Shown piece by piece: positions 7,566-15,740 of a DNA stretch of 21,918 nucleotides. The notes under the pieces are model-generated. The model was not told the DNA's origin, ran no database searches, and saw nothing but the letters and a program-made list of their open reading frames with translations. The stretch covers positions 1 to 21,918 of the forward strand of contig CAYNLI010000039.1 in assembly GCA_964398035.1 (NCBI GenBank). Direction: 5' to 3'. Origin of the DNA: Saonia sp964398035 (lineage in GTDB: Bacteria > Bacteroidota > Bacteroidia > Flavobacteriales > Flavobacteriaceae). Position 1 is the stretch's first letter, and each line of letters begins with the position of its first letter. A program made the position numbers and the translations under genes.

Positions 7566-8671
7566 TACTCCAATCTGATTTTATATTTCTTAATACTCCA
7601 TCCTATAAAAAACAATGTCATACCAACTAGAATGAGAGTTTCTTTCCATATAAAAGAAAGACCGACTCCTTTAAGCATAATTGCTTTTATGATGATGATA
7701 AACCATTTTGCAGGAATAATGTTACTGATGATTTGCAGTGGCAACGGCATACTTGTAATAGGAAAAATAAACCCTGACAATAAAATAACGGGAAGCATTA
7801 ACCCCATTAAAGAAACCATCATGGCAGTTTGCTGTGTTTTGGAAATTGTAGAAATCAATATTCCCAAGGACAGCGCATTTATAATGAACAATATGCTTTC
7901 AAACCCAAGAAGAAACAAACTTCCTTCTACGGGCATTTTAAAAATAAAAATACTGAGTACAACGATTACAATTGCATTGATTACAGAGAGGAAAATGTAG
8001 GGGACAACCTTACCGACAATGACTAGAAAGGGTTTTAGCGGAGAGACCAATAAAATTTCCATTGTGCCCAATTCTTTTTCCCGAGCAATGGAAATAGAGG
8101 TCATCATTGCAGAAACTAACATTAAAATAATGGTCATTACGCCAGGAACAAACATAAATACACTTTTTAATTCTGCATTATAGACCATTCGTGTTTGCGG
8201 TATTATTTTATATGTAACCTGTATGTCTTTGTTCAGTTCTTGCTGATATTTTAGCAAAATGGCATTTGTGAAATTACTAATGGTATTTGCTGTATTTGGG
8301 TCTGTAGCGTCTGTTATAATTTGGATTGTTGCTTTGTTTTCTTTGATAAGTTTCTTGCTAAAATCCTTTTCAAAACTTAATACCGCTTTTATTTTTCCTT
8401 TTTTAAAAACGGATTCAATATCTGCCTCACGGGCTATAAATTGGTTGACACTAAAGTATTTAGATGCTGATATCTTATTGATAATTTCTTTTGTTGTAGC
8501 ATCTTTTGAGTGGTCTAAAATGGCAATGTCAACATTGTTGATTTCATTGGTTATTGCAAATCCAAAAAGTAAAATTTGCGCTATTGGCATTCCAAAAAGA
8601 ATAAATAGTGAGCGCCTATCCCTAAAGATATGGTAGAACTCTTTTTTTATGAAGCCTATAAACCGTTTCAT
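7565..8671 (-). CDS. ABC-2 type export permease (YbhS-like)
   Basis: This 368-residue protein has the same layout as its neighbour: an N-terminal helix (RRSLFILFGMPIAQILLFGF), an extracytoplasmic domain (about 42-165), the coupling motif AREKELGTMEILLVSPLKP, then five membrane helices including GLMLPVILLSGFIFPITSMP, a typical ABC-2 signature. Its start overlaps the end of the upstream ATPase gene by four bases (ATGA), so stoichiometric translation is likely. The two permeases are clearly related but divergent, consistent with a heterodimer. Export of hydrophobic drugs or cell-envelope compounds is the usual role of this family; the actual cargo cannot be deduced. Confidence 0.9.
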   Translation of the reverse strand: MKRFIGFIKKEFYHIFRDRRSLFILFGMPIAQILLFGFAITNEINNVDIAILDHSKDATTKEIINKISASKYFSVNQFIAREADIESVFKKGKIKAVLSFEKDFSKKLIKENKATIQIITDATDPNTANTISNFTNAILLKYQQELNKDIQVTYKIIPQTRMVYNAELKSVFMFVPGVMTIILMLVSAMMTSISIAREKELGTMEILLVSPLKPFLVIVGKVVPYIFLSVINAIVIVVLSIFIFKMPVEGSLFLLGFESILFIINALSLGILISTISKTQQTAMMVSLMGLMLPVILLSGFIFPITSMPLPLQIISNIIPAKWFIIIIKAIMLKGVGLSFIWKETLILVGMTLFFIGWSIKKYKIRLE

Positions 8672-9396
8672 CCTCTTGCCAGTTTTAAGAACACATCGTT
8701 CATACTATCAACATTAAATTGTTCTTTGAGCCTTTTAGGGGTGTCCAAAGCTTCAATTTTTCCGTTGACCATGATGGAAACGCGGTCGCAATATTCGGCC
8801 TCGTCCATATAATGTGTGGTCACAAAAATAGTTGTGCCTTTATTCGCTGTTTTGTAAATCATTTCCCAAAACTGTCGCCTAGTAATAGGATCCACACCAC
8901 CTGTTGGCTCATCTAAAAACACGATTTTTGGACTGTGGAGCAATGCTACCGAGAATGATATTTTTTGCTTCCACCCCAATGGTAATGACCCTACCAGCTG
9001 ATTAGAAACTTTTTGTAATACTAATTCTTCAACTAACTGTGCAGTTTTTTCTTTTATTTGAATACGGGACAACCCGTAAATCCCACCAAAAAAGGCAATA
9101 TTCTCTTTTACGGTCAAGTCATCGTACAAAGCAAATTTTTGACTCATGTACCCAATATTTTTCTTGATGTCTTCTGCATGAGTAGCTACATCAAAACCCG
9201 CAACTTTTGCTTTTCCTGAAGTGGGTTTGGAGATGCCAATCAACATTTTCATTGCAGTGGTTTTTCCTGCGCCATTTGCTCCCAGAAAACCAAATATTTC
9301 CCCTTTTCTCACTTTAAAAGTAATAGTGTTTACAGCTGTGAAACCCCCAAACATTTTGGTTAGACCTTCAACTTCTATGACGTTTTGTGTGCTCAT
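8668..9396 (-). CDS. ABC exporter ATPase with degenerate signature motif (YbhF C-half-like)
   Basis: This is a 242-residue nucleotide-binding domain. Walker A is GANGAGKTT (39-47), the Q-loop region is YMSQKFALYDDLTV, Walker B is IVFLDEPTGGVDP (158-170), and the switch histidine lies in FVTTHYMDEAE. The ABC signature reads LPLGW (138-142) instead of LSGGQ. That variant is typical of one half of YbhF-type tandem ATPases, so one composite ATP site is probably less active. The gene overlaps both its upstream and downstream neighbours by four bases. In E. coli the corresponding two domains are fused in one protein; here they are separate genes. Confidence 0.92.
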   Translation of the reverse strand: MSTQNVIEVEGLTKMFGGFTAVNTITFKVRKGEIFGFLGANGAGKTTAMKMLIGISKPTSGKAKVAGFDVATHAEDIKKNIGYMSQKFALYDDLTVKENIAFFGGIYGLSRIQIKEKTAQLVEELVLQKVSNQLVGSLPLGWKQKISFSVALLHSPKIVFLDEPTGGVDPITRRQFWEMIYKTANKGTTIFVTTHYMDEAEYCDRVSIMVNGKIEALDTPKRLKEQFNVDSMNDVFLKLARG

Positions 9397-10298
9397 TGTC
9401 TTGCTAGTTCCATAAAAATGTCTTCTATGGTTGGATTTGTGATTTCTACGCTAATATTCGTGAGTCCTTTTGTCTCTAAATAATGCTTCAAGTCCTTTGG
9501 ATTAAAATCGGGTCTATTGTCTGTGTAATGCACAAATTCTCCAAACGGGTACACACTGTATTGATGTTCATAGCTTTTTAGGCTTTCTATCAGGGTGTAC
9601 ATTTTATTTGCACCAACATTATAAAGTGTTTTTGGATAATGTTTTACAATTTCTTTAGGAGTGTCAATCTCTAATATTTTCCCATCTTGAATTAAGGCAA
9701 TTCTGTCACATAATGCAGCTTCATCCATATAAGGGGTAGAAACTAGAATGGTGATTCCTTTTAGCTGAAGGCGTTTTAACATTTCCCAAAATTCTTTACG
9801 AGATACAGGGTCTACACCAGTTGTAGGTTCGTCTAAAAACAAGACTTTTGGTTTGTGAATTAATGCACAGCAGAGGGCTAATTTTTGTTTCATTCCCCCA
9901 GAGAGTTTCCCTGCTCTACGGTTTTTAAAAGGCTCAATTTGGATGTATATGTCTTTGATTAAATCATAGTTTTCCTCAATAGTAGTTCCAAAAATGGTAG
10001 CAAAGAAACTTAGGTTTTCGGCAACAGTCAAATCTTGATATAAGGAGAATTTTCCGGGCATGTAACCAACACTATTTCTAATGTTCTTATAGTCTTTCAA
10101 TACATCAAAACCAACAACAGTTGCAGTGCCTTCATCGGCAATTAAAAGCGTTGTCAATACTCTGAACAATGTTGTTTTTCCCGCGCCATCAGGACCAATA
10201 AGCCCAAATAACTCACCAGGTTCAACGTTAAAAGAAACATCATGTATTGCTTTTAAGTCACCGTAAGATTTTGAAATATGTTTAACCGTTATACCCAC
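9393..10298 (-). CDS. ABC exporter ATPase with canonical motifs (YbhF N-half-like)
   Basis: This 301-residue ATPase has Walker A GPDGAGKTT (35-43), signature LSGGM (132-136), Walker B VLFLDEPTTGVDP (152-164) and, in the switch region, LVSTPYMDEAA. Proline replaces the usual switch histidine (the partner ATPase has TTHYMDEA). About 60 residues beyond the core end in IEDIFMELARQ, a C-terminal extension common in ABC-2 ATPases. It probably forms a heterodimer with the next ATPase: here the signature is intact but the switch histidine is lost, while in the partner the reverse holds, so the two ATP sites should be asymmetric. The ATG at 10298 follows the small membrane protein gene by three bases. 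Confidence 0.92.
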   Translation of the reverse strand: MGITVKHISKSYGDLKAIHDVSFNVEPGELFGLIGPDGAGKTTLFRVLTTLLIADEGTATVVGFDVLKDYKNIRNSVGYMPGKFSLYQDLTVAENLSFFATIFGTTIEENYDLIKDIYIQIEPFKNRRAGKLSGGMKQKLALCCALIHKPKVLFLDEPTTGVDPVSRKEFWEMLKRLQLKGITILVSTPYMDEAALCDRIALIQDGKILEIDTPKEIVKHYPKTLYNVGANKMYTLIESLKSYEHQYSVYPFGEFVHYTDNRPDFNPKDLKHYLETKGLTNISVEITNPTIEDIFMELARQ

Positions 10299-10301
10299 AG
10301 A

Positions 10302-10703
10302 CTATTTTTGTTGTTTGCTGAAATAATTGGGAAGCAGTATTGCTAAAACTACTATCAATATCCAAATCCCTGTTCTGAAAATCATTGCTTTTATACTTTC
10401 TGTTGCAGCAGTTGCACTGAAAATTTTTAAATACATAAAAACTATAAAATGCATTGCTAAAATGAATAGGGTTAAACTTTTATTACCTCTTTTATTTTTC
10501 CAAATTAAATACGCTGCAAAAATTGAAAGAGTACCAAAAAGAACATTGTAAGAAACTAACCATGTTAGAACATTGTAATCTTTAATATCAATGTCAAGTA
10601 AGACTTTTGAACCCGAAAAAACAGACAGCACACCTATAAACAATGCAAGTACAGATGCTCCTTTTTTGTATGGTTTTCCAGTATTTTGAATAGAATTATT
10701 CAT
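10302..10703 (-). CDS. Small four-helix membrane protein of unknown function in the exporter operon
   Basis: I do not recognise this 133-residue protein. It has about four hydrophobic segments (residues about 16-36, 47-68, 77-93 and 106-127), a short polar N-terminus and a basic end (NYFSKQQK). No motif suggests an enzyme or binding site. It lies 20 bases after the cytochrome gene and three bases before the ATPase gene, on the same strand, so it is almost surely co-transcribed with the exporter. It could be an accessory subunit of the exporter, or a partner of the adjacent haem lipoprotein, for example its membrane electron donor; both are guesses from position. Confidence 0.75.
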   Translation of the reverse strand: MNNSIQNTGKPYKKGASVLALFIGVLSVFSGSKVLLDIDIKDYNVLTWLVSYNVLFGTLSIFAAYLIWKNKRGNKSLTLFILAMHFIVFMYLKIFSATAATESIKAMIFRTGIWILIVVLAILLPNYFSKQQK

Positions 10704-10723
10704 TTTTTTTAAAAGAACATAAA

Positions 10724-11218
10724 TTAGTTTTCCCCTTTGTTTTTACCTTTACCCATTCCTTTCATATGCCCGTCCATCCATTCAGGCTCTTCAACAGGAT
10801 TGTCATATAAATAAATTGCAATTTTTTCTAAATCTTTTTTTTCTAGCTCCATTTTTGGCATTACTTTAAATCGTTTAATGGCTCCAAACATTAATGCTTT
10901 GTCTTCTGTAGGGTTTTGTACCCAATTGACTACAGCATTCACAAAATCTTCTTTATTATCATGTTCTCGTGTATAATGCATTTTAACAGCCCTAAAAGGT
11001 GGAGCAATAATTTCATCGTGTGATGCTGAATTTGGATTATGGCATGCATAGCAGTTATTCTTCATTAAAGTGTAACTGTCATCTACTTGTAGCTTTAAAG
11101 TTGTTTTCTCTTTTAAATTTGCAGAAGCTAAATCTAGATACTTACTTTCTTTTTTTGCATGATTGCAGCTTATGAGCAATGCAACAACACTTGCTAATAA
11201 AATTACTTTTTCTTTCAT
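10724..11218 (-). CDS. c-type cytochrome (haem-binding) lipoprotein
   Basis: This 164-residue protein has a lipoprotein signal peptide with lipobox LISC (Cys18), so it is envelope-anchored and exported. It has one CxxCH haem-attachment motif, C56-Y-A-C59-H60, preceded by YTLMKNN and followed by a typical small cytochrome c body. The likely sixth haem ligand is in FKVMPKM (Met120 or Met123), followed by LEKKDLEKIAIYLYDNP, the closing helix of class I cytochromes. The last 20 residues are rich in Gly, Lys, Met and His (HMKGMGKGK), perhaps flexible or metal-binding. Placement between the HlyD-like adaptor (two-base gap) and a small membrane protein inside an ABC exporter operon is unusual, and the sequence does not say what it does there. 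Confidence 0.87.
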   Translation of the reverse strand: MKEKVILLASVVALLISCNHAKKESKYLDLASANLKEKTTLKLQVDDSYTLMKNNCYACHNPNSASHDEIIAPPFRAVKMHYTREHDNKEDFVNAVVNWVQNPTEDKALMFGAIKRFKVMPKMELEKKDLEKIAIYLYDNPVEEPEWMDGHMKGMGKGKNKGEN

Positions 11219-11220
11219 TT

Positions 11221-12114
11221 TTATTTTGTTTTAATCCACATTTCTGCTGGCATTCCAATCTTAAGGCTACCATCGTTTTTAACATCAATTTTTACAGCGT
11301 ATACCAAAGCGACACGTTCTTCTTTTGTTTGAATGATTTTTGGAGTGAATTCTGCTTCAGAAGCAATCCAAGCAATAGTTCCAGGGTAATCTTTCATAGT
11401 GTCACCTGCATCTATTTTCACGGTAATTTCTTGACCTATCTCAAGGCTATAAAGTTGTGTTTCGCCAACATAGACCCGTAATTGCATTATACTTAAATCT
11501 GCTATTTTGTACAGAGGTTTTCCAAAAGCGGTCACCTCATTGGGTTCAGCGTATTTTACCAAAACTGTACCGTTTATAGGGTTGATTATTTTGCATTTTT
11601 GTATTTGATTTTCTAGCTGTTTTATTTGTACATCTATACTTTTTAATTCATTTACAACAGGAGCATTTTGTGTTTCCACACTTCTAATTTGCTGCTTAAT
11701 GATATTTATTTCACCAGTAATATCATCTAATTGTTTTTGGGTTCCCGCATTATCTTTAATCAAGTTTTCAACCCTATTTTTATTGATGTTTGCTATTTTT
11801 AGTTGAGCATTCAGCACATTGATTTGAGATAAAACTCCTTTGGATTTTGAACCGATTATCACTTTAGAGGCTGCTAATTGCTCACGTTTTAAGGCCAACG
11901 GAATGGTATCTATATAGCCTATAAAAGTATCTTTAGTCAGTTCTTGACCTTCTGCAACAGTGAAAAGCATCAATCTTCCATTGTTTTCTGCAGAAATAGT
12001 TATTTCTGTGGCCTCAAAATTACCATAACCATCAGCTCTGTCATTTCCGTTCCCACAAGAGAATAGGGTAAGTGCCACACTACTTATAATTGCTATTGTT
12101 TTTATTTGTTTCAT
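11221..12114 (-). CDS. HlyD/YbhG-like periplasmic adaptor lipoprotein
   Basis: This 297-residue membrane-fusion protein bridges the ABC permeases and the outer-membrane channel. ATG at 12114 gives a lipoprotein signal (lipobox LFSC, Cys20); an upstream ATG at 12162 would lie inside the TolC gene and spoil it. A first lipoyl half follows (FEATEITISAENNGRLMLFTVAEGQ), then a long alpha-helical hairpin (about residues 75-175, rich in Gln, Lys and Asn, a coiled coil for TolC docking). The second lipoyl half is INPINGTVLVKYAEPNEVTAFGKPLY, and beta-barrel domains end in SLKIGMPAEMWIKTK. It resembles YbhG of E. coli. It starts ten bases after the TolC gene's stop and ends two bases before the cytochrome gene. 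Confidence 0.9.
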   Translation of the reverse strand: MKQIKTIAIISSVALTLFSCGNGNDRADGYGNFEATEITISAENNGRLMLFTVAEGQELTKDTFIGYIDTIPLALKREQLAASKVIIGSKSKGVLSQINVLNAQLKIANINKNRVENLIKDNAGTQKQLDDITGEINIIKQQIRSVETQNAPVVNELKSIDVQIKQLENQIQKCKIINPINGTVLVKYAEPNEVTAFGKPLYKIADLSIMQLRVYVGETQLYSLEIGQEITVKIDAGDTMKDYPGTIAWIASEAEFTPKIIQTKEERVALVYAVKIDVKNDGSLKIGMPAEMWIKTK

Positions 12115-12124
12115 CCTTATTCGT

Positions 12125-13375
12125 TTATTGTCCTTTGGTTGTGTTATAATTTGCCCTTGCAAGTAATAATTGAATTTTATGGGTACTTAAACTGTTTTCA
12201 GCTTCATAAAGGTTGGTTAACTCTATGATGTAAGTTGAAGATGTGATAATACCATTTTGCAATTGGGATGCTGTCGATTTTAGCACCTCTTTTCTCAATT
12301 GAATAATTTCTATATCTGATACTATAAATTGCTCTAGTTTTTCTATTTCTGATTGCTGTTGGTTTAATTCAATGTTGGTGTTTAATTGAAATAGTTCAGT
12401 CTCTGTGTCAATCATATCCTTGTTGATGGATAAAGATTCCCGTTTCTTTTTATTGGCATTCCAATCAAAAACGCTCCAATTCAATTTTACACCAATGGTA
12501 TAAAATGCTTGAAAAGAATTATCCAACATATTTAATCCTGGGTTGCCATAACCGCCATTTGCAAAACCCATAAGCTTGGGGGAATTCTGTTTTAAAAGAA
12601 GTTGTTCCGCAGTTTCCACCTCTTCTTTTTTAAACTGAAACAATTCTAATTCTGGACGATTGACAACACTGTTCAGTTCAGAGGAAAGCGTTGGGTCTTG
12701 AAAGTGAATGGTTGTAGCTATGGGAGTGCCTATCAAAGAAGATAGTGTTTTTACCAAGGTGATTTTATTTTGATTTAATTCTATAAAGAGCTGGTCTATT
12801 TTCAATAATTCAGCTTCCAATATTTTATCGGATGTTGGCAAAAGAAATCCATTTTTAATTCCAGATTTTACTTCTTTGAACTTTGCTTGCAGTTGCTCTC
12901 TTTTGGCAATCAACAACACATTCTTTTCTTGCTGTAACAACACGGAAAAGTATAGCGTATTGATTTGTTTTTTTAATTGATACAAGTTGACTTCCACTTG
13001 TTTTAGCCGTGTTTTTAAAGTGGCGGATTTGGCGGACAAAGATGCATTTATCATTCCTCCTCCATAAAGAAGTTGGTTTACGGAAACAGTTGCACGGTAC
13101 TGGTCTTTGTTAAGAGGTTCTATTCCTGCATTTGGAATGGGTATTTCAATAACATCTGACTGGTAGGTAGCTTGCGCCAAAAAATCGATTTGAGGTAATG
13201 TCTCGGTACCGATTACTTCTAAATCCAATGCGTTTTGTTTTTCAAGTAGCGCATTTTGCTTGGACAAAGGGTAGTTGGTGTCCACCAATTGGTAACAGTC
13301 TTCTAAAGTGAGTTGCTCTTGCGCAAAAGCACCCATGTGGAAGAATAACAGTACAAATAGAACCAATTTTCTCAT
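12125..13375 (-). CDS. TolC-family outer-membrane efflux protein
   Basis: This 416-residue protein has a cleavable signal peptide (MRKLVLFVLLFFHMGAFA, cut before Gln19) and then QLTLEDCYQLVDTNYPLSKQN, the usual start of the outer-membrane efflux fold. Two long helical regions alternate with beta segments such as RATVSVNQLLYGGGMINASL and FYTIGVKLNWSVFDWNANKKK, the repeat structure of TolC-like channels. It ends in SLSTHKIQLLLARANYNTTKGQ, as in this family. I chose ATG 13375 because the upstream ATG (13396) lies within the TetR gene and would place polar residues before the signal peptide. The gap from the TetR stop is four bases. It completes a dedicated tripartite export system. Confidence 0.92.
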   Translation of the reverse strand: MRKLVLFVLLFFHMGAFAQEQLTLEDCYQLVDTNYPLSKQNALLEKQNALDLEVIGTETLPQIDFLAQATYQSDVIEIPIPNAGIEPLNKDQYRATVSVNQLLYGGGMINASLSAKSATLKTRLKQVEVNLYQLKKQINTLYFSVLLQQEKNVLLIAKREQLQAKFKEVKSGIKNGFLLPTSDKILEAELLKIDQLFIELNQNKITLVKTLSSLIGTPIATTIHFQDPTLSSELNSVVNRPELELFQFKKEEVETAEQLLLKQNSPKLMGFANGGYGNPGLNMLDNSFQAFYTIGVKLNWSVFDWNANKKKRESLSINKDMIDTETELFQLNTNIELNQQQSEIEKLEQFIVSDIEIIQLRKEVLKSTASQLQNGIITSSTYIIELTNLYEAENSLSTHKIQLLLARANYNTTKGQ

Positions 13376-13379
13376 AGTT

Positions 13380-13985
13380 TTATATTTTAATAGCATTGAT
13401 GATAAAATCTGCGACCTCAGTTTTTCTATCTTCTATTAACTGTTTGTATATTTTGTCATCAACATCTGCAAATGCTTTGATTAAAGGTTTTGCAACAAAT
13501 GGAAAAATGTTCAGGGACATAATATTGATGAACAACTGTTCCGCTTTAATCGGACTTATGACACCCTTATCAATTTCTTTTTCTACTTGTTTTTTGAATT
13601 TGTCAAGATTTGGAAATGCCTTGTTCTGTTTAATTTTTTCAATGAATTCAGGGTTTCTATTAAGTTCCTGAATAATGAAATTGGGTAAGTATGGATGTTT
13701 TATGATGAAAGTAATATAGTTATGCGTAAAGTTTTTAATCTTTTCTTCAATTGTTGAATCATCATTTAATATAGCATTCAATTGTGGAGCCAACAGTGAA
13801 AATGCATTTTTAAATACAGCCTCAAAAAGTAGTTGTTTATTACGGTAGTAATAATGGAGCATTGCTTTATTAATACCTGCTTCATTTGCAATTTCTTGCA
13901 TTCTGGAACCATCCATCCCTTTACGCTGAAACACATTCTTTGCAGCACTAAGTATTTGATCTTCTGTATTTTTGTTTTTAATCAT
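13380..13985 (-). CDS. TetR-family transcriptional regulator, first gene of the exporter operon
   Basis: This 201-residue repressor has an N-terminal TetR helix-turn-helix (about 8-55): ILSAAKNVFQRKGMDGSRMQ, then IANEAGINKAMLHYYYRNK, with the family's YYYxNK-like end of the recognition helix. The remaining residues form an all-helical ligand-binding domain with no recognisable specificity. It heads the nine-gene operon, as CecR (YbiH) heads the comparable ybh operon in E. coli, and therefore probably represses its own operon and releases on binding an exported compound. A -7 box (14017-14024) and TGGTT/AACCA half-sites (13997-14014) lie directly upstream. Confidence 0.92.
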   Translation of the reverse strand: MIKNKNTEDQILSAAKNVFQRKGMDGSRMQEIANEAGINKAMLHYYYRNKQLLFEAVFKNAFSLLAPQLNAILNDDSTIEEKIKNFTHNYITFIIKHPYLPNFIIQELNRNPEFIEKIKQNKAFPNLDKFKKQVEKEIDKGVISPIKAEQLFINIMSLNIFPFVAKPLIKAFADVDDKIYKQLIEDRKTEVADFIINAIKI

Positions 13986-13996
13986 AATTAACTACA

Positions 13997-14014
13997 TGGT
14001 TAAACCAAATGGTT
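13997..14014 (-). promoter_or_regulatory. Candidate TetR operator at the exporter transcription start
   Basis: Three alternating half-sites, TGGTT (13997-14001), AACCA (14003-14007) and TGGTT (14010-14014), form two overlapping inverted repeats with one- and two-base spacers. They fall between the predicted -7 box and the TetR start codon, overlapping the expected transcription start, where a repressor would block initiation. The link to this TetR protein is inference from position. Confidence 0.45.
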
Positions 14015-14016
14015 AT

Positions 14017-14024
14017 CAAAGGTA
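14017..14024 (-). promoter_or_regulatory. -7 promoter box of the exporter operon
   Basis: On the minus strand this reads TACCTTTG, a perfect TAnnTTTG. It lies about 32 bases upstream of the TetR ATG, so the leader would be about 26 nt. A -33 TTG is not evident. Confidence 0.6.
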
Positions 14025-14130
14025 ATCAAAAAAAAATAAATTGGTAAATTGTAAGTTTTGTGTATTAAATTATCATTAAAAAAATCAGCAGTTTTTTTTG
14101 GAATTGTTCGTTAGAACTCTATAAAGGCTG

Positions 14131-14138
14131 TAAATTTG
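14131..14138 (+). promoter_or_regulatory. -7 promoter box of the DEAH helicase gene
   Basis: TAAATTTG matches TAnnTTTG perfectly and continues as CA. TTG at 14104-14106 lies 24 bases upstream, slightly further than ideal for the -33 element. The predicted leader is about 18 nt. This promoter is divergent from the exporter operon promoter, with about 105 bases between the two boxes. Confidence 0.65.
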
Positions 14139-14160
14139 CACTCTTTTAGAAAAAGATGGT

Positions 14161-15714
14161 ATGGCAGAGATAGCAATAGGACTACAAGAAAAAAAAACAG
14201 CTAAAGAATTATATAGCTACCAGCAAGGTGCTATCAGCAAAATCTTTGAAAAATTTGAGAATGCACCAGATGATTACCATCTATTATATCAATTGCCAAC
14301 TGGAGGTGGTAAAACGGTTATTTTCTCTGAACTTGTACGTCAATATTTAAAGCACCACAGTAAAAAAGTGTTGGTCATGACTCACCGTGTGGAGCTGTGC
14401 AACCAAACTTCTGAAATGCTTACTGGTTTTGGAGTGGAGAACAAAGTGGTGAACAGTACAGCCAATTTGGACGACCAAGAATGTTACAGTTGTTTTGTGG
14501 CCATGGTAGAAACCTTGAACAATAGGCTGAATGATGATAAACTGGATATTTCTGATATTGGTCTGGTCATTATAGATGAGGCACATTACAATTCCTTTAC
14601 AAAACTTTTTAAGTTTTTTGAAAAGTCTTTTATTCTAGGAGTTACGGCAACACCTTTAAGCTCCAATAAGGGCTTGCCAATGAAAGATAACTATGATGAG
14701 CTGATTACTGGTGAAACCATAGAAGCACTTATAGAGAACGAATTTTTGGCACGTGCAGAAGTTTTCCAATATGATATGGGTCTAACCTCACTAGAAATTG
14801 GTTCCAATGGGGATTATACGGTGAAATCATCAGAAGATCTGTATTCTAGCAATGCCATGTTAGATAAGCTGTTGGAAGCCTATAAAAAGCATTCCAAAGG
14901 AAAAAAGACATTGATATTCAATAACGGAATCAATACCTCTGTACAAGTTTACTATACTTTTAAAGAAGCAGGACTTCCCGTTGCCCATTTAGACAACACG
15001 GCCACAAAAAAACAGCGGAAGCAAATACTAAAATGGTTCAAGGAAACGCCAGATGCAATTTTAACATCGGTAAGTATATTGACCACTGGTTTTGATGAGC
15101 CAACTATTGACACCATTATTTTGAACAGAGCAACAAAATCACTGACATTATATTACCAAATGATTGGTCGTGGTTCTCGTATTCTTAATAATAAGCCCAA
15201 ATTTTCTGTTATAGATCTTGGAAACAATAATTATAGATTTGGTCCTTGGGGAGCAGATTTGGATTGGCAGACCATTTTTAAGTCGCCCAAATTTTTTGTG
15301 GAGCGTTTACAAAACGATGAAGATATAGAAGGCAAGTTTAAGCATGAAATGTCTGAAGAAATCAGGAAAGAATTTGCTAAGTCAGAAGATGTTCATTTTG
15401 ATCTTAAAAATATATATATAACTGCTATTGCCAAAGGAGAATCTTCTAAAGTTGTATTGGAGCGTTCTATTGCCCAACATGCAAAAATATGTACAGAAAA
15501 CAGTGAGGATGTATATGATGCGCTTGCGTTGGCAAAACTCCTGAACGAAGATATAGAACAACGTATACAGATTTATGCAAAGTGCATCAGTAGAAGTACT
15601 TTCAATTTTTTAAGCTGGTTAAAAGATGACTACAAGAAAAAATTGAACGCTTATTTACGTCAAAATTTTGATGCTATTTTTGAGGAAATCCATGGCCACC
15701 CGCCTGAGGATTAA
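14161..15714 (+). CDS. Superfamily 2 DEAH helicase (RadD/type III restriction-like)
   Basis: This 517-residue ATPase has motif I as PTGGGKT (46-52), motif Ia VLVMTHRVEL, motif II as DEAH (139-142), motif III as TAT (162-164), motif V in SILTTGFDEPTIDTIILNR and motif VI in YYQMIGRGSRIL. The two RecA-like domains are complete. The last ~120 residues (about 395-517) are a helical region with no motif I recognise, containing SWLKDDYKKKLNAYLRQN. The DEAH/QMxGRxxR pattern is that of RadD-like (YejH) and restriction-type SF2 enzymes, which act on duplex or branched DNA, unlike its three DEAD-box neighbours. No methylase or specificity gene lies nearby, so a restriction role is unlikely. The next gene begins 26 bases downstream from its own promoter. 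Confidence 0.9.
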   Translation: MAEIAIGLQEKKTAKELYSYQQGAISKIFEKFENAPDDYHLLYQLPTGGGKTVIFSELVRQYLKHHSKKVLVMTHRVELCNQTSEMLTGFGVENKVVNSTANLDDQECYSCFVAMVETLNNRLNDDKLDISDIGLVIIDEAHYNSFTKLFKFFEKSFILGVTATPLSSNKGLPMKDNYDELITGETIEALIENEFLARAEVFQYDMGLTSLEIGSNGDYTVKSSEDLYSSNAMLDKLLEAYKKHSKGKKTLIFNNGINTSVQVYYTFKEAGLPVAHLDNTATKKQRKQILKWFKETPDAILTSVSILTTGFDEPTIDTIILNRATKSLTLYYQMIGRGSRILNNKPKFSVIDLGNNNYRFGPWGADLDWQTIFKSPKFFVERLQNDEDIEGKFKHEMSEEIRKEFAKSEDVHFDLKNIYITAIAKGESSKVVLERSIAQHAKICTENSEDVYDALALAKLLNEDIEQRIQIYAKCISRSTFNFLSWLKDDYKKKLNAYLRQNFDAIFEEIHGHPPED

Positions 15715-15718
15715 TAGT

Positions 15719-15726
15719 TATCTTTG
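15719..15726 (+). promoter_or_regulatory. -7 promoter box of the first DEAD-box gene
   Basis: TATCTTTG is a perfect TAnnTTTG followed by CC, 14 bases before the ATG at 15741, predicting a leader of only about 10 nt. It lies just after the stop of the upstream helicase. No TTG is found at the -33 distance, so strength is uncertain. Confidence 0.45.
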
Positions 15727-15740
15727 CCGAAAATAAATCC

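Noticed and set aside
7632..8026. Plus-strand open frames inside the first permease.
   Set aside because: They are antisense to a clear ABC-2 permease, and their translations lack protein character.
12115..12162. Upstream start that would lengthen the HlyD-like adaptor by 16 residues.
   Set aside because: It would put charged residues before a complete lipoprotein signal peptide and overlap the TolC coding end; ATG 12114 fits the lipobox distance.
14161..15714. DEAH helicase as the R subunit of a type III restriction system.
   Set aside because: No methyltransferase (Mod) gene lies on either side; the neighbours are an exporter operon and RNA helicases.
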